Notes under the pieces: generated by a model | Told to the model about the DNA's origin: nothing | The model's input: only the letters and a program-made list of their open reading frames with translations | Database searches by the model: none | Assembly: GCF_004379255.2 (NCBI RefSeq) | Contig: NC_056037.1 | Location: 33,763,012-33,827,011 of the forward strand | DNA length: 64,000 nt | Reading direction: 5' to 3' | Origin: Salvia splendens | Lineage: Eukaryota; Streptophyta; Magnoliopsida; Lamiales; Lamiaceae | Translations under genes and position numbers: made by a program | In this document: positions 10,371 through 20,705 of the stretch, piece by piece | How the letters are laid out: the number at the start of each line of letters is the position of its first letter | How positions within the stretch are numbered: the first letter of the stretch is position 1

Positions 10371-10891
10371 GAGCATCCACAATGGCGCCCGTCCCGGCGG
10401 ACGTCCGACATGCCGGAGTTCCGCGCGGGACGTCTGTCATTGTGCAGCGGTGACGCGGATACGGACGTCCACTGCGGACACCGGAGTTCCGCGGCGTTCC
10501 CGGGACGTCCGTCGCGACGTCCTTGCGGACGTCCGCCATTGCGTTGACTCTACGGACGTCAGCGCGGACGTCCCGATTACTTTTTTTTTTTGGAAAATTC
10601 TATAAATACAGCTCGTTGAACTTCATTTCATTCGCACCACTTGTATTAACGAGTATCTCTCTCTCTAAATACTCCGTATTTGTGACGAAATTTTAATTCC
10701 GTAAATTGCTTAATTTGGTGAATTTGTGAATTTTTATTATTGTGGGAAGTCCGTCGGGATGTCCTTGGGGATGTCCGTCACTGTGCAGTGGGACGTCCTT
10801 ATGACGTGGCAGTGCAGTGGGAAGTTCTTATGACGTGGCAGGAGGTATTTTTGGGATGTCCGCGGGGACATCCGCAGCCATGTGGATGCTC
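10371..10891 (+). mobile_element. 521-bp Harbinger MITE derived from the 6980-10367 family, TSD TAA
   Basis: It starts GAGCATCCACAATGG and ends CCATGTGGATGCTC. TAA flanks it on both sides (10368-10370, 10892-10894), and the left TAA is also the right flank of the older element. It keeps the GC-rich left end, a CTATAAATACAGC promoter string (about 10600) and leader, then jumps to the 3' region shared with 10110-10367. It is thus an internal-deletion derivative lacking ORF1. Confidence 0.85.
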
Positions 10892-10935
10892 TAAGAACCT
10901 TAAATGGTTACAGTACATGTTTCCCATTTTGTATC

Positions 10936-11071
10936 TAGTGTTGCCCACGGTTCGAAAATCGGCGGTTTCGGTTCGGAACCGCCGGTTCCGGTTTGGTGGA
11001 ATTCGGAACCGGAACCGAACCGTGAGGCTATTTCACAGTTCCGGTTCTCGAACCGGCGGTTTCACGGTTCG

Positions 11072-11142
<71 letters not shown>

Positions 11143-11855
11143 TTAATTTGAAATTTGGACTTATACAATAAATTGGAACCAAACAATGGATAATTTAAAT
11201 TGAAATAAGACGAATAATGTGAAAATGATATCAATTTTATTGAATTTGAGTTGTAACGGACAACGATACATTACAATTTACAATACATATACAAGTATAC
11301 AACATACAACAATATAATATAATTTACAAGTGTAGTCGGAACGTAAATAAAAAACATGAAATGAGGGGGAAAATGGATGAATTTGAATTCAAAATTCGGA
11401 AAAAAAATTGAATTTTTGGAAAACCGGCGGTTTTGGCGGAAAACCGCCGGAACCGCCCGTTCGGTCAACAAACCGGCTGCCAAAAGCTGCGATATGTCGC
11501 CTCGGGTTCCGCACCACCACCAAAAGCCATCGGTTTACCGGTTAACCACCGGTTTTCGGTCTAAAAACTGCCGAAACCGGCCGGTTTCAACTCATGAGAA
11601 AGCTGCCTCGACTGACGCATTGGTTTCCGCGCCCGAACCGTGAAACCACCGGTTAACCGGTGGTTCCGAACCGTCCCGAACCCGAGGTTCAGAGACGGTT
11701 CCGGTTCGAAAATTCTTGAACCTGAACCAGACCGTGGTTCAAATTGCGACGATTCCGGTTCGAGGAAAATGCCACGGTTCTGGTTCGGAATCGGAACCGG
11801 CGGCGGTTCCGCTTTGCCGGTTAACCGCCGGAACCGGAACCGGTGGGCATCTCTA
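10936..11855. mobile_element. hAT-like non-autonomous element (920 bp), TSD TWTGTATC
   Basis: Ends are TAGTGTTGCCCAC and, reverse-complemented, TAGAGATGCCCAC. The flanks are TTTGTATC (10928-10935) and TATGTATC (11856-11863), matching at 7 of 8 bases. Both subterminal regions are crowded with GGAACCGG / CCGGTTCC / ACCGGCGG motifs in both orientations, giving strong foldback potential. The middle holds an ATT microsatellite and AT-rich filler. No transposase coding was found. Confidence 0.8.
11077..11143 (+). repeat. (ATT)n microsatellite
   Basis: About 22 uninterrupted ATT/TTA units inside the 10936-11855 element. Tyr/Leu-rich or Ile-rich frames over this stretch are artefacts of the repeat. 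Confidence 0.95.
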
Positions 11856-11934
11856 TATGTATCCACGGTCTACGCGTGTTTTACATTTCGCGTGTTTTAC
11901 ATTTCAACGGTAGGTATGAATATTGGAATTTTCA

Positions 11935-13493
11935 GAGCATCTCCAGTAAGACTGGACGTCAAATAGCCCTCACATAGCATTCACACTGCCACATCATCAG
12001 CACTACAATTCTCCTGCCACATCAGCTTGCCACATCAACTGGACATCAAATAGCCCTCACATAGCCTTCACACTACCTATCCACATCACTAATAACAATT
12101 ATATAATTTAATTTACAATCGTATCAACATACGGAATTTAATTTACGAGACAAATACGGGAAATTCGAATAATACTATTAAAATTTAAAAAGTACATTAA
12201 TTTAAAAAAAAGTACAATAATTTAAAAAAAAGTACAAAAATTAAAAAGTACAATTAAAAAAGTACAATATTTCTATATGGAAACATAAAACATTCAAGGA
12301 TGTCTCTATAAAAGAGAGACAACCTAGAATGATTTTTGTCCCACATCGAATGTGAAACATAAAACATTCAAGGATGTGTCTATAAAAGAGAGACAACCTA
12401 GAATGATTTTTGTCCCACATCGAATGTGGAACATAAAACATTCAAGGATGTCTCTATAAAAGAGAGACAACCTAGAATGATTTTTGTCCCACATCGAATG
12501 TGAAACATAAAACATTCAATGATGTCTCTATAAAAGAGAGACTACCTAGAGTGGTTTTTGTCCCACATCGAATGTGGAACATAAAATATTCAAGGATGTC
12601 TCTATAAAAGAGAGACAACCTAGAATGATTTTTGTCCCACATCGAATGTGAAACATAAAACATTCAAGGATGTCTCTATAAAAGAGAGACTACCTAGAGT
12701 GGTTTTTGTCCCACATCGAATGTGGAACATAAAACATTCAAGGATGTCTCTATAAAAGAGAGACAACCTATAATGATTTTTGTCCCACATCGAATGTGAA
12801 ACATAAAACATTCAAGGATGTCTCTATAAAAGAGAGACTACCTAGAGTGGTTTTTGTCCCACATCGAATGTGGAACATAAAACATTCAAGGATGTCTCTA
12901 TAAAAGAGAGACAACCTAGAATGATTTTTGTCCCACATCGAATGTGAAACATAAAACATTCAAGGATGTCCCTATAAAAGAGAGACTACCTAGAGTGGTT
13001 TTTGTCCCACATCGAATGTGGAACATAAAACATTCAAGGATGTCTCTATAAAAGAGAGACAACCTAGAATGATTTTTGTCCCACATCGAATGTGAAACGT
13101 AAAACATTTAAGGATGTCTCTATAAAAGAGAGACTACCTAGAGTGGTTTTTGTCCCACATCGAATGTGGAACATAAAACATTCAAGGATGTCTCGATAAA
13201 AGAGAGACAACCTAGAATGGTTTCATAATTCGCAAGCCCATTAAATATATATGGGCTATTACGAATTTCTTGTATAAATTTATTTGTAAAAATTGTTTTT
13301 AAATATTAAAAACAATTTTCATAAATAAATAGTATTTTTAAATTTTTTTTAAATTCGAATTAAAAAAAATTAAAAATTTGACGCCGGTTTGACGCTGATC
13401 CGGGGCCTACAATGGCGCTGTGAGGATCGGCGTCAGAACCGGCGTCGGCGAAAAATCGGCGTCGCGGTTTTGACGCCGGCATTGGAGATGCTC
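11935..13493. mobile_element. Harbinger-like non-autonomous element containing a 74-bp satellite, TSD TCA
   Basis: Left end GAGCATCTCCAGTAAG; right end, reverse-complemented, GAGCATCTCCAATGCC. The flanks are TCA at 11932-11934 and 13494-13496, a variant of the usual TWA. Subterminal sequence near the right end is rich in GACGCCGG/GGCGTC. A short internal duplication (TCAAATAGCCCTCACATAG at about 11958 and 12046) lies at the left. Most of the element's length is the tandem array described separately. No transposase is present. Confidence 0.75.
12281..13223 (+). repeat. 74-bp tandem array (148-bp dimers) of snRNA-promoter-like modules
   Basis: Twelve copies of GTCCCACATCG start at 12338, 12412, 12486 and every 74 bp to 13152, with no indel in the series. 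From the third copy, two unit types alternate: AACCTAGAATGATTTTT followed by ATGTGAAAC, and TACCTAGAGTGGTTTTT followed by ATGTGGAAC. This gives a 148-bp higher-order period. Each GTCCCACATCG fits the plant snRNA upstream sequence element (RTCCCACATCG). It is followed 32 bp later by TATAAAAG; the last copy is mutated to GATAAAAG. A T5 run precedes each element, and CCACAT-CGA-ATGTGG can form a hairpin. No snRNA body follows. The short minus-strand frames across it are repeat artefacts. Confidence 0.9.
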
Positions 13494-14283
13494 TCATTAG
13501 TGTCAGAAATTTTGAAGACCCTCTAATTTCTCGTGCTACTTTTGCACTCGCACAACTGGCCCAATCATCTAATTTACCGGGACCCTATACTTTATTTCAT
13601 ATTTCAACTATTATAGCCTTATTAATGAGAGAAAACACGGCGCTTTCAATATTAGTTCAATGAATTACTACAATGCACCATCATATGCTACATGTAGAAC
13701 CGTGAATAACAATAAAGAAGATAATAAATCAAAGAGGGAACATTTTTCTTTTGTGCAAACTTTGTTAATGTATTAATTTTTTTTTATCATTTGAAAATAT
13801 CATATAAGTTTCATCAACTTCAACGTAATATTATTTGATCTACTTTTTCACTTTTTCAAACTTTTTTTTAGCCAAAGCCAGTGGCGGATCTAGAATTTTT
13901 ATTTTAGGGGCATGGTAATATTATATCGATTGATGGCGCTTCATAATTATCTTTTATATTTACTTTAATATGTCATTTTTTTAGGTAAGAAAGATCACTA
14001 TTCAAAAAATGATAATAATTGGAAAATGATAAAATAAATAAATTAAAAGAAGTAAACTAACACTTTAAAAACTTTTATGCAGGACGAATAGAAAATATAA
14101 AAAATTAAATACATAAAGGAATTAAGCTTTATAAGAAAATAATGATAAGATACGAAAATTTATTATATTAATAGAATATTTTTAAAAAATTATAATAAAA
14201 GTTAGAGGTATTATATATTTTTAATGCATAAGAAAATTTATTATTTTTATGGAATATTTAAAAGAATTATAATAAAAAATTAA

Positions 14284-15715
14284 GGGATAACTGCCTTAAA
14301 AGTCATCAACTTTGCCCAAATTCCGGGTTTTCCCACGACCTTTAAAATTAGCATATAAAGTCACCAACTTTGCATTTAGTCGCCGATTTCCCATGATGAT
14401 TTTTCCGGTGAACGAGTGAGCTGCCGTTTTTTTAATTGACGTGGCGGATCGTGGCGGCTGACATGGTCAACAATTATTGACTGTGCAATAAAATAAAAAA
14501 ATAAATTTAAAAACAAAATAGCCTGTGAAGAAAGCTAGCACATTTAGCCCGAGGAACGGGAATCAGAGCCACGACGGATATGAAGAGGGGGATCAAGGCG
14601 TTGAGAAGGAGGTACACAGCTGATGAGGAACGATCGATTGACTTTAATACGAGGTTGTATAGAGCAGCGCTTACACCATTGAAGCTGACGGTGAGGGAGA
14701 GCGCGAACGACATTGCTGAGGGGAAATTCTTGATGCAGAGAACAAAACAGACTGTGTTGAACCAGCAGATGGTTCAACCAGCTAACAAGCAAAGTATAAA
14801 TACCTCCAGTTGAAATTTAGGCTTCAACTCAATCAAAAAGATTAAAATTGGGGAGAAACGCACACACAAACACACATTGGCATTTCAATTCAGTGATAAA
14901 AAATTTCATTTACAATGGAGCAAATCATTCTTCATGGATTCAAATATTTCCAGATCAATCCACAACCTAATCAAATTACTATCGAATTTGCAATGTTACG
15001 AGATACTAGATTGCATTATTGCATTTTACTGTAACTGATAATATAGAATTGGAGCTGAATCAGCAAAACCTAATCAAATTGGGGGAAAAGAGAAAGCAAC
15101 TAACCACCGAAAACGGCAGCGTAATCACTTTAGCAACGACGAGCCATTGCGCGTCGTAGCCGACGAGCCCCATTGCCGCGGCAGCGAACATTACCGCCCA
15201 AAGCGGCATCCACATGACGGCAAGACCTGCCGACCAGCCCAAGGCCTTGCCGAGGTCGGAGGCGGTGGCGAGATAGTTGAGTTAGACCTGCGAAACCCCC
15301 AAAACCGACTTGAGCTCGGAAGAGTAGGCCGAAAAGTCGAGGTTAGTCCCCGTGAAGGCCTGTATCCAAATAGTGGTCGCGAGCACCATCCATTTCCCCG
15401 ATTGGGCCACCATTGGTGAGAAGAGAAGAGAAGAGAAGAGAAGAGTACCGTTTGATGTTGAGCAAAGTGATTGTGAGGGAAGAAACGACGTCGTTTTAGG
15501 TGTTAGGAACGACGTCGTTTTATGATTTTCCGATGCCATCCACATCAACATTCAGGCATGCCAAATAGGACACTTAGTTGCCGGAAAATACAGGGTCGGG
15601 TCAATTTGGGAGATACCAACGACCCGGCAAAGTTGGTGACTTTATACGCCAATTTTAAAGGTCGTGGGAAAACCGGAATTTGAGCAAAGTTGGTGACTTT
15701 TAAGGCAGTTATCCC
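14284..15715. mobile_element. Pack-MULE carrying NFD4-like gene pieces, TSD AAAAATTAA
   Basis: Terminal inverted repeats of about 90 bp begin GGGATAACTGCCTTAAAAGT on both ends and differ at only a few positions. A perfect 9-bp duplication AAAAATTAA flanks the element (14275-14283, 15716-15724), the signature of Mutator-like elements. There is no transposase; the interior is a captured fragment of a host MFS-type gene on the minus strand. Confidence 0.93.
14507..15413 (-). pseudogene. Captured NFD4/nodulin-like MFS transporter fragment
   Basis: Minus strand. The first piece starts at the ATG at 15413: MVAQSGKWMVLATTIWIQAF, then TGTNLDFSAYSSELKSVLGV SQV, one stop (CAA to TAA) and LNYLATASDLGKALGWSAGL ending near a donor (about 15107). 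A non-coding stretch follows (about 14800-15100). The second piece (about 14780-14507) reads WFNTVCFVLCIKNFPSAMSF, then ALSLTVSFNGVSAALYNLVL and VYLLLNALIPLFISVVALIP. This is the N-terminal nodulin-like membrane region of NUCLEAR FUSION DEFECTIVE 4-type proteins, with the intron retained, so capture was at DNA level. The C-terminal half is missing. Confidence 0.85.
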
Positions 15716-15901
15716 AAAAATTAAAGGCAATATATATTTTAAATGCATTAGTAACGGATAAGAAAGATAGATCAATCTCAAGACGAGTAGGATAAATGTT
15801 GTTGTAGTTCGAACCTGGGCCTAGAAGTAGAGAGGTGAGAACTCTAGCACTAGGCTGTTACTGTCAATTGATTGAAAATGGATCGTCTATGTTATTATTA
15901 A

Positions 15902-17910
15902 GGCCATCCACTACGCTGTCTCTATACCGTCCCTTAAATACTATTTGACCACTATTTGAGGGCCACACTGTCCTTTTTTTCTCCATCCCTTAACTAAGGG
16001 ACGGAACCTGCAACGCTCCGTCCCTTAACCGTCCCTTATTCCGTCCCTTAATTACTATTCATTCAATTTCATTTTGTATTTTTTTTCTCAACCCAAATTC
16101 AATAAAAAAAACACACTTTATTAAAAACACACTTTATTAAAAAACACACAACATAAAAAAAACACACAACATAATTTAAAATACAAATTTAAAGAAAAAT
16201 AAAAAAACTACTCCGCCGGGTAATCATCCTCCGGAGGCGGTCGAGGTTGAGGGGGAGTCGGAAGGCCAAGTTGTGCTGCCATATACACAATTCCGTTCCA
16301 CCAGGCCGTGAATTGGGCGTACGAGAAGCGGGAAGTGTCCGTCATTGTGGCGGTCATGTACGCCACCATAAGTGTGTCCGAGCCTCCCCGCGAGCCCGAT
16401 CCCGAGGCCGGCTGGCTTGATTCACCTCGGCCCTTCCTTGCTCTAGCCGCTATCGCCGCCTTCGTCCCTTGCGGCCGACGGCGCCCACTCGCGGATCCAG
16501 CCTCAGGTTGGCTGATGCCCTCAGCCAACCTTCGTCCCAGCATCGCCGACCGTACCCGCAAACTCCTGGGATTCAGGCTCAGGTTGGCTGATGCCCTCAG
16601 CGGTGTCACCACCAGACGAGTATTGGCCACTCGCCGTATGCTTCGTGCGCTTCGAGGTTGAGCCCGAGCTGGAGCGAAAACCACCGGCCCACCGTTCCTC
16701 GTCCTTGACGGCCTTCCAAACATCAACAAATCTGAATTGATGACGTTCGTCCTGGTAGCAGGCGCGCAAAGCGGACGTCAAAATGTCGGTTGCCGTTGCG
16801 CCGCTTTGGTAGCGCGCCTCTTCGGCCGAGTAGATGCCGCAGAATTTTTTGACCTGTCGGTTGACTCGGTCAAAGTGAGAGCGGAGCATTTTAAATTTGC
16901 GCTTGCGGGAGCCTTTCGGCTTTATCTGGTGGTAGACCTCGCAGACCTTTTCCCAGAAACACTTCCGAGATTGTTGATTCCCGACGATGGGGTCGTACGA
17001 GACGGTGATCCAGGCGTTGTACACCGCCAGCGTTTCGAGATTGTTGTACGGATGTCGGCCTAGATCCTCTTCCTCTTCCTCTTCTTCCTCTTCCTCCTCG
17101 TCCTCGCCCGCCTGGGGTTGTACACCGCCTCGGCCACCTCCACCGCCTCGGCCACCTCCACTGCCTCGGCCTACTCCCGGCGTGGGATCAACGGAAAAAT
17201 CCTCCCGGATCTGGGATAATCCCTGCGAATACCGCGGGGCGGAGGGACGAACATATGCATCAAGGTCAAAATTGGGTGGTTGGTACCCCCTGGCGTCGCC
17301 GAACCCTGGGTCCCCGGCGTTGACAAACCGGAACCGCCCAATGTGTTGATCATGGTCTCCCAATCGCCGAACGCGTTGAGATCCCACCCGCCGGAGCCGG
17401 CACCGCCGTAGTTGCCGTCGCTGTCGCCGTCGCCGGGCATCTTGAGTTGTTATATGAAAATTTGAGAGAAAATTTAGATGATAGGAAGAATAGATGTGTA
17501 GTTGTGTGTGAAATGAGGATGGGTTTAGGAGTATTTATAGAGTAAAAAAATTAATTAAAAATAAAAAAATTTAAAAAAACAAAAAAATGGTATTATTATT
17601 GTTACAAATTTTTTTTCTTTTATTTTTTCTTTTTTCTTTTATTTTTTATTTTATTTTTTTTTTAAATTCGAATTTTAAAAAAAAATATTTATTGCGTCAG
17701 CACGTGACGACGCCCACTCGCGGGCCGGCAAGTGGGCGTCACGCACGACGCCGGGTCGCGCCACGTCGCTTAGGCGCGTGGCGAGACAGCCCGTCTCGTG
17801 GCTCGACGGGACGCGACGCAGGACGGCGCGGGACGGGATGGCGAGCTGCAACGCGTCGCGCCGGGGTCCCGTCTCTCCGGGACGGGACGCGAGACACGTA
17901 GTGGATGGTC
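15902..17910 (-). mobile_element. PIF/Harbinger-type element with ORF1 only, TSD TAA, reverse orientation
   Basis: Ends GGCCATCCACTACG and, reverse-complemented, GACCATCCACTACG. TAA duplications lie at 15899-15901 and 17911-17913. It is in opposite orientation to the 8045-9936 element but shares its layout: GC-rich end (about 17700-17910), CTATAAATACTCC promoter string (about 17540), leader, ORF1 and AT-rich 3' part. No transposase ORF2 is present. It is nested in the 13879-17956 repeat. Confidence 0.92.
16208..17440 (-). pseudogene. Harbinger ORF1 protein, broken by two frameshifts
   Basis: ATG at 17440. The N-terminal frame reads GDGDSDGNYGGAGSGGWDLN, AFGDWETMINTLGGSG and then shifts near 17285. 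The central frame continues YQPPNFDLDAYVRP, a Gly/Arg linker, an acidic E-rich run (about 17065-17105), and the SANT/trihelix-like block (NNLETLAVYNAWITVSYD, QQSRKCFWEKVCEVYHQIKP, KKFCGIYSAEEARYQSG). It shifts again near 16530; the last frame reads RRRPQGTKAAIAARARKGRG, TAWWNGIVYMAAQLGL and stops after PPPEDDYPAE (16208). Colinear with 8496-9634 along its whole length; it keeps Trp where that copy has a stop. Confidence 0.82.
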
Positions 17911-18010
17911 TAAGAATGTTTGGGGGTACAATTGTTCTATTCTCCCTCCGCCACTAGCAAAAGTGCCCAAAAGCCCATGAAGAGCATTTCAGTCAATTAC
18001 TATCTAATCT

Positions 18011-18507
18011 TAGGGGTGGGTAAACGGTTTTCGGTTATTCGATTAACCGAGAACCGAACCGAAATCGGTCGGTTAACTGATAACCAAAAATTACGGTGTT
18101 CGGGTCGTCGGTTATTACCGATAACCGAGATTAAATTCAATTTTAATTTGAATTATATTTTTAATCAATACTAGAAAAATTGTAATTTACTTTCAGACTT
18201 TGTAACAATAGAAGAAATTGTAATTTACTTCCAAATCTTGTCAAAGTTCATATTGCAATGTCAAAAAAGTCTATTTTAATTTGTACTTATAATATCTCAA
18301 AGTCGATAAAGTGTCTAAAATCTAAACATTATTTTTGAAATAAGACCTCTCAAAGTCAATAAAGTTTTATTGCTTAAGCATTACTACTATTTTAAAAATA
18401 GGATAACTCTTCACTTATTATTGGAGAAAAGTTTTTAAATCTTAGATCATTTAAAGTTTAAGTCTTTTAAAGTGCCTAAACAATTTACGTATTACTTCTA
18501 AATAGAA

Positions 18508-18541
<34 letters not shown>

Positions 18542-18738
18542 GTAGATGAAAAGTTAAAAACCATAAATAATTTTAATTTCAATTCGGTTAGTTCGGTTAT
18601 AACCGATAACCGATCGGTTCTAACCAAGTCGGATAATTAAGTAACCAAACTTGAGATCGGGTCAATTTCGGTTAGTTTTTTTACGAGATTTTGGGGTCGG
18701 TTCAGTTATTAACCGAACCGACCGAATAACCACCCCTA
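18011..18738. mobile_element. hAT-like non-autonomous element (728 bp), TSD TCTAATCT
   Basis: Ends TAGGGGTGGGTAAACGG and, reverse-complemented, TAGGGGTGGTTATTCGG. A perfect 8-bp duplication TCTAATCT lies at 18003-18010 and 18739-18746. Subterminal regions are filled with AACCGA/TCGGTT motifs in both orientations; an (AAT)n run lies at about 18511-18540. No coding capacity. Confidence 0.9.
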
Positions 18739-18746
18739 TCTAATCT

Positions 18747-20224
18747 TCATTAAAATATTTGATTTAGTTTATACTTCTTTCCCCTATACTTCCTTTCTTT
18801 CTCTCTTTTTTCCATTTTTTCATTTGCTACTCTTCTCCATTTTATCCTTCTCTCTCAATCTAAAGTAACAATATAAATAGAAATGAATGAATGTGTAACT
18901 AATTTAAAACAACCGTTTAAGATTCTTAAAATGCCCTTCATGGATTGAAGAGTATTTTCATAAAAACAATTTAAAACGGTGCAAAAGTAGCTCAAACGAT
19001 ATTATATCAATGTTAACAGACTTCAAAAGATATTTTAAATATTACAGACCAAAATTGATATATTGACAAAGTTCATGACAAAAAAATTATTCTCTCTAAA
19101 TCAAATATACACTAAACAACAAAATAGAAAAAGGAAAATGATGGCATGGTACAACTTCGAACAATTTATCAGTTCTTTGAGATTGTATGGCATTTAACAT
19201 ATGTTAGGAATTAATGTATTCATTTAATGTGCACAACAAAATAGCGTAATTCATAATCATATGTAAGTTAAGTTGTGAAACAAATCGAATATAAATCTTA
19301 CTTGTTGTGATGTTTGATTTTTGCGACATGCGAGTTGACTGAATTGTTGAATTCACAACTATCGTGGCTCACGTGTATTCCAATATGTTGCATAAACTAT
19401 TACCAGTACAATTGCTACGTAGAAGAAAACTATAAATTTTTTTATAGAGCTTTATGTATTCTCTCTGGAGTGACTTTTTTAGTCTCACATTATCTGTAAC
19501 ACCCCTTACCCGATTAATTTAATAATCGAATAAGTGATGTCACATTTTGGTACAATTATTGAATTAACAGAAAATCGTGGATTTTTTTATTTGTTTATAG
19601 ATGAATTATTTTTCATTATGTGGCAAACGGAAAAACTGGAAATATAATAGCTATTAATAGCCACACAATGCCTGTTAGCTATTAATAGCTATTAAATGAG
19701 ATAATTAAATTAACTTTAAAATATAATAAGAGAATATAATGTTAAAGTATTTGGACAATAAATCATTAGTATAATAAAAGTATTACTATATTATTTATAA
19801 TATTTACTATTTTGGTGTTTTAAAAATAAAATATTTTGGTCCATCCCCTTAAAAATAGAACTTTTTATAAATTTTATATTTTAATTACATATCAATTTAT
19901 TTATAACTTACTATATCACTAATTTGGCAAACTTTATAGTTCTAACACTATTTCTAATATTTTTCATCTTTACGTCATTTATTATACTCATTTCTTCCTT
20001 TAAAAATAAATTACTTTTGTCATTTTAGAATGTACTACTACTATTATTTAAGGATTTTTTCTCTCTCTAAGTAGGTGATCCAATTTTCCATTATCAATAT
20101 TCTAATTACTTTTTTTCCATCTCCCTTGCTTTATCATTTATGCATTAAAATTAAAACTCTTCTCGTCTAATATTTTTTAAGGACTAGGGACGGAAGGAGC
20201 ATTTTTTTTCCTATCAATTATGCC
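18747..20224. other. AT-rich intergenic DNA, no gene seen
   Basis: A GTAACACCCCTTACCCG string at 19497-19513 resembles starts of some plant LTRs, but no partner repeat was found in the window. Degenerate Stowaway-like sequence is scattered around 19830-20200. Nothing coding is supported. Confidence 0.55.
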
Positions 20225-20233
20225 ACGTATTTT

Positions 20234-20705
20234 GGGTTTTTTCTTTTTTAGTTCTAAAATAGAACTTAGATTCCGTGTTTGTACTGAACTTTTTTTTATT
20301 CCGGGTTTGGGATGCGTCTTCTTTTAATGAGACGCATGACGATTATGCGTCTTTCATAAAGACGCATGAGGGTCATGCGTCTCTTTTTTTTCATTTTTTT
20401 AACGACGCATGAGGGTCATGCGTCTTAGGTAGAGACGCATCTCCTTCATGCGTCTTTTAGTTTTTTAAAATTTTAATAGACGACGCATGAGGCTCATGCG
20501 TCTTAGGGAGAGACGCATGAGGCTTATGCGTCTCTAATTCGAATTAAATCAGATGAGGTAGAGACAGTAGCCTCATTCAGGCGCGACAGAAAGAGAGAGA
20601 CGAATTAGGCGATTTTTCATTGGCCTTTCCGGCGAATCTGACGATTTCCCTCGTATTTCGGTAAGTTTCCTTCAATCTTTCAACATTCCTCCCTTATTTA
20701 TTGTT
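20234..20705 (+). repeat. Left TIR of the MULE with six GACGCATG palindromes
   Basis: Matches the reverse complement of 24750-25247. It contains six palindromic units of the form GACGCATGAGGGTCATGCGTC (20330-20536, some degenerate). A shared leader segment follows, ending in a donor-like ATTTCGGTAAGTTTCC near 20655. That donor, paired with an acceptor near 21103, would splice the leader onto the PMD gene. Confidence 0.85.

Larger units (their letters stand above)
13879..17956. mobile_element. Outer hAT-like element (CAGTGGCGGA ends), host of two nested insertions
   Basis: The left end CAGTGGCGGATCTAG and the right end, reverse-complemented, TAGTGGCGGAGGGAG match a terminal type common in plant hAT-like repeats. 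The flanks GCCAAAGC (13871-13878) and GCAAAAGT (17957-17964) agree at 6 of 8 bases. Excluding the Pack-MULE (14284-15715) and the Harbinger element (15902-17910), only about 620 bp of its own AT-rich sequence remain. A GTTCGAACC box lies near 15805. Confidence 0.55.

Noticed and set aside
11028..11234. Poly-Ile/Leu/Tyr frames
   Set aside because: Artefact of the (ATT)n microsatellite.
12241..13107. Series of 63-codon minus-strand frames (MFYVSHSMWDKNH...)
   Set aside because: They recur every 148 bp and are produced by the 74-bp tandem array. No independent coding signal.
12281..13223. CRISPR-like array
   Set aside because: Repeats are contiguous and whole units are alike; there are no unique spacers, no cas genes, and the DNA is plant nuclear.
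19497..19513. Start of an LTR (TGTAACACCCC type)
   Set aside because: No second LTR, primer site, polypurine tract or coding remnant was found nearby.
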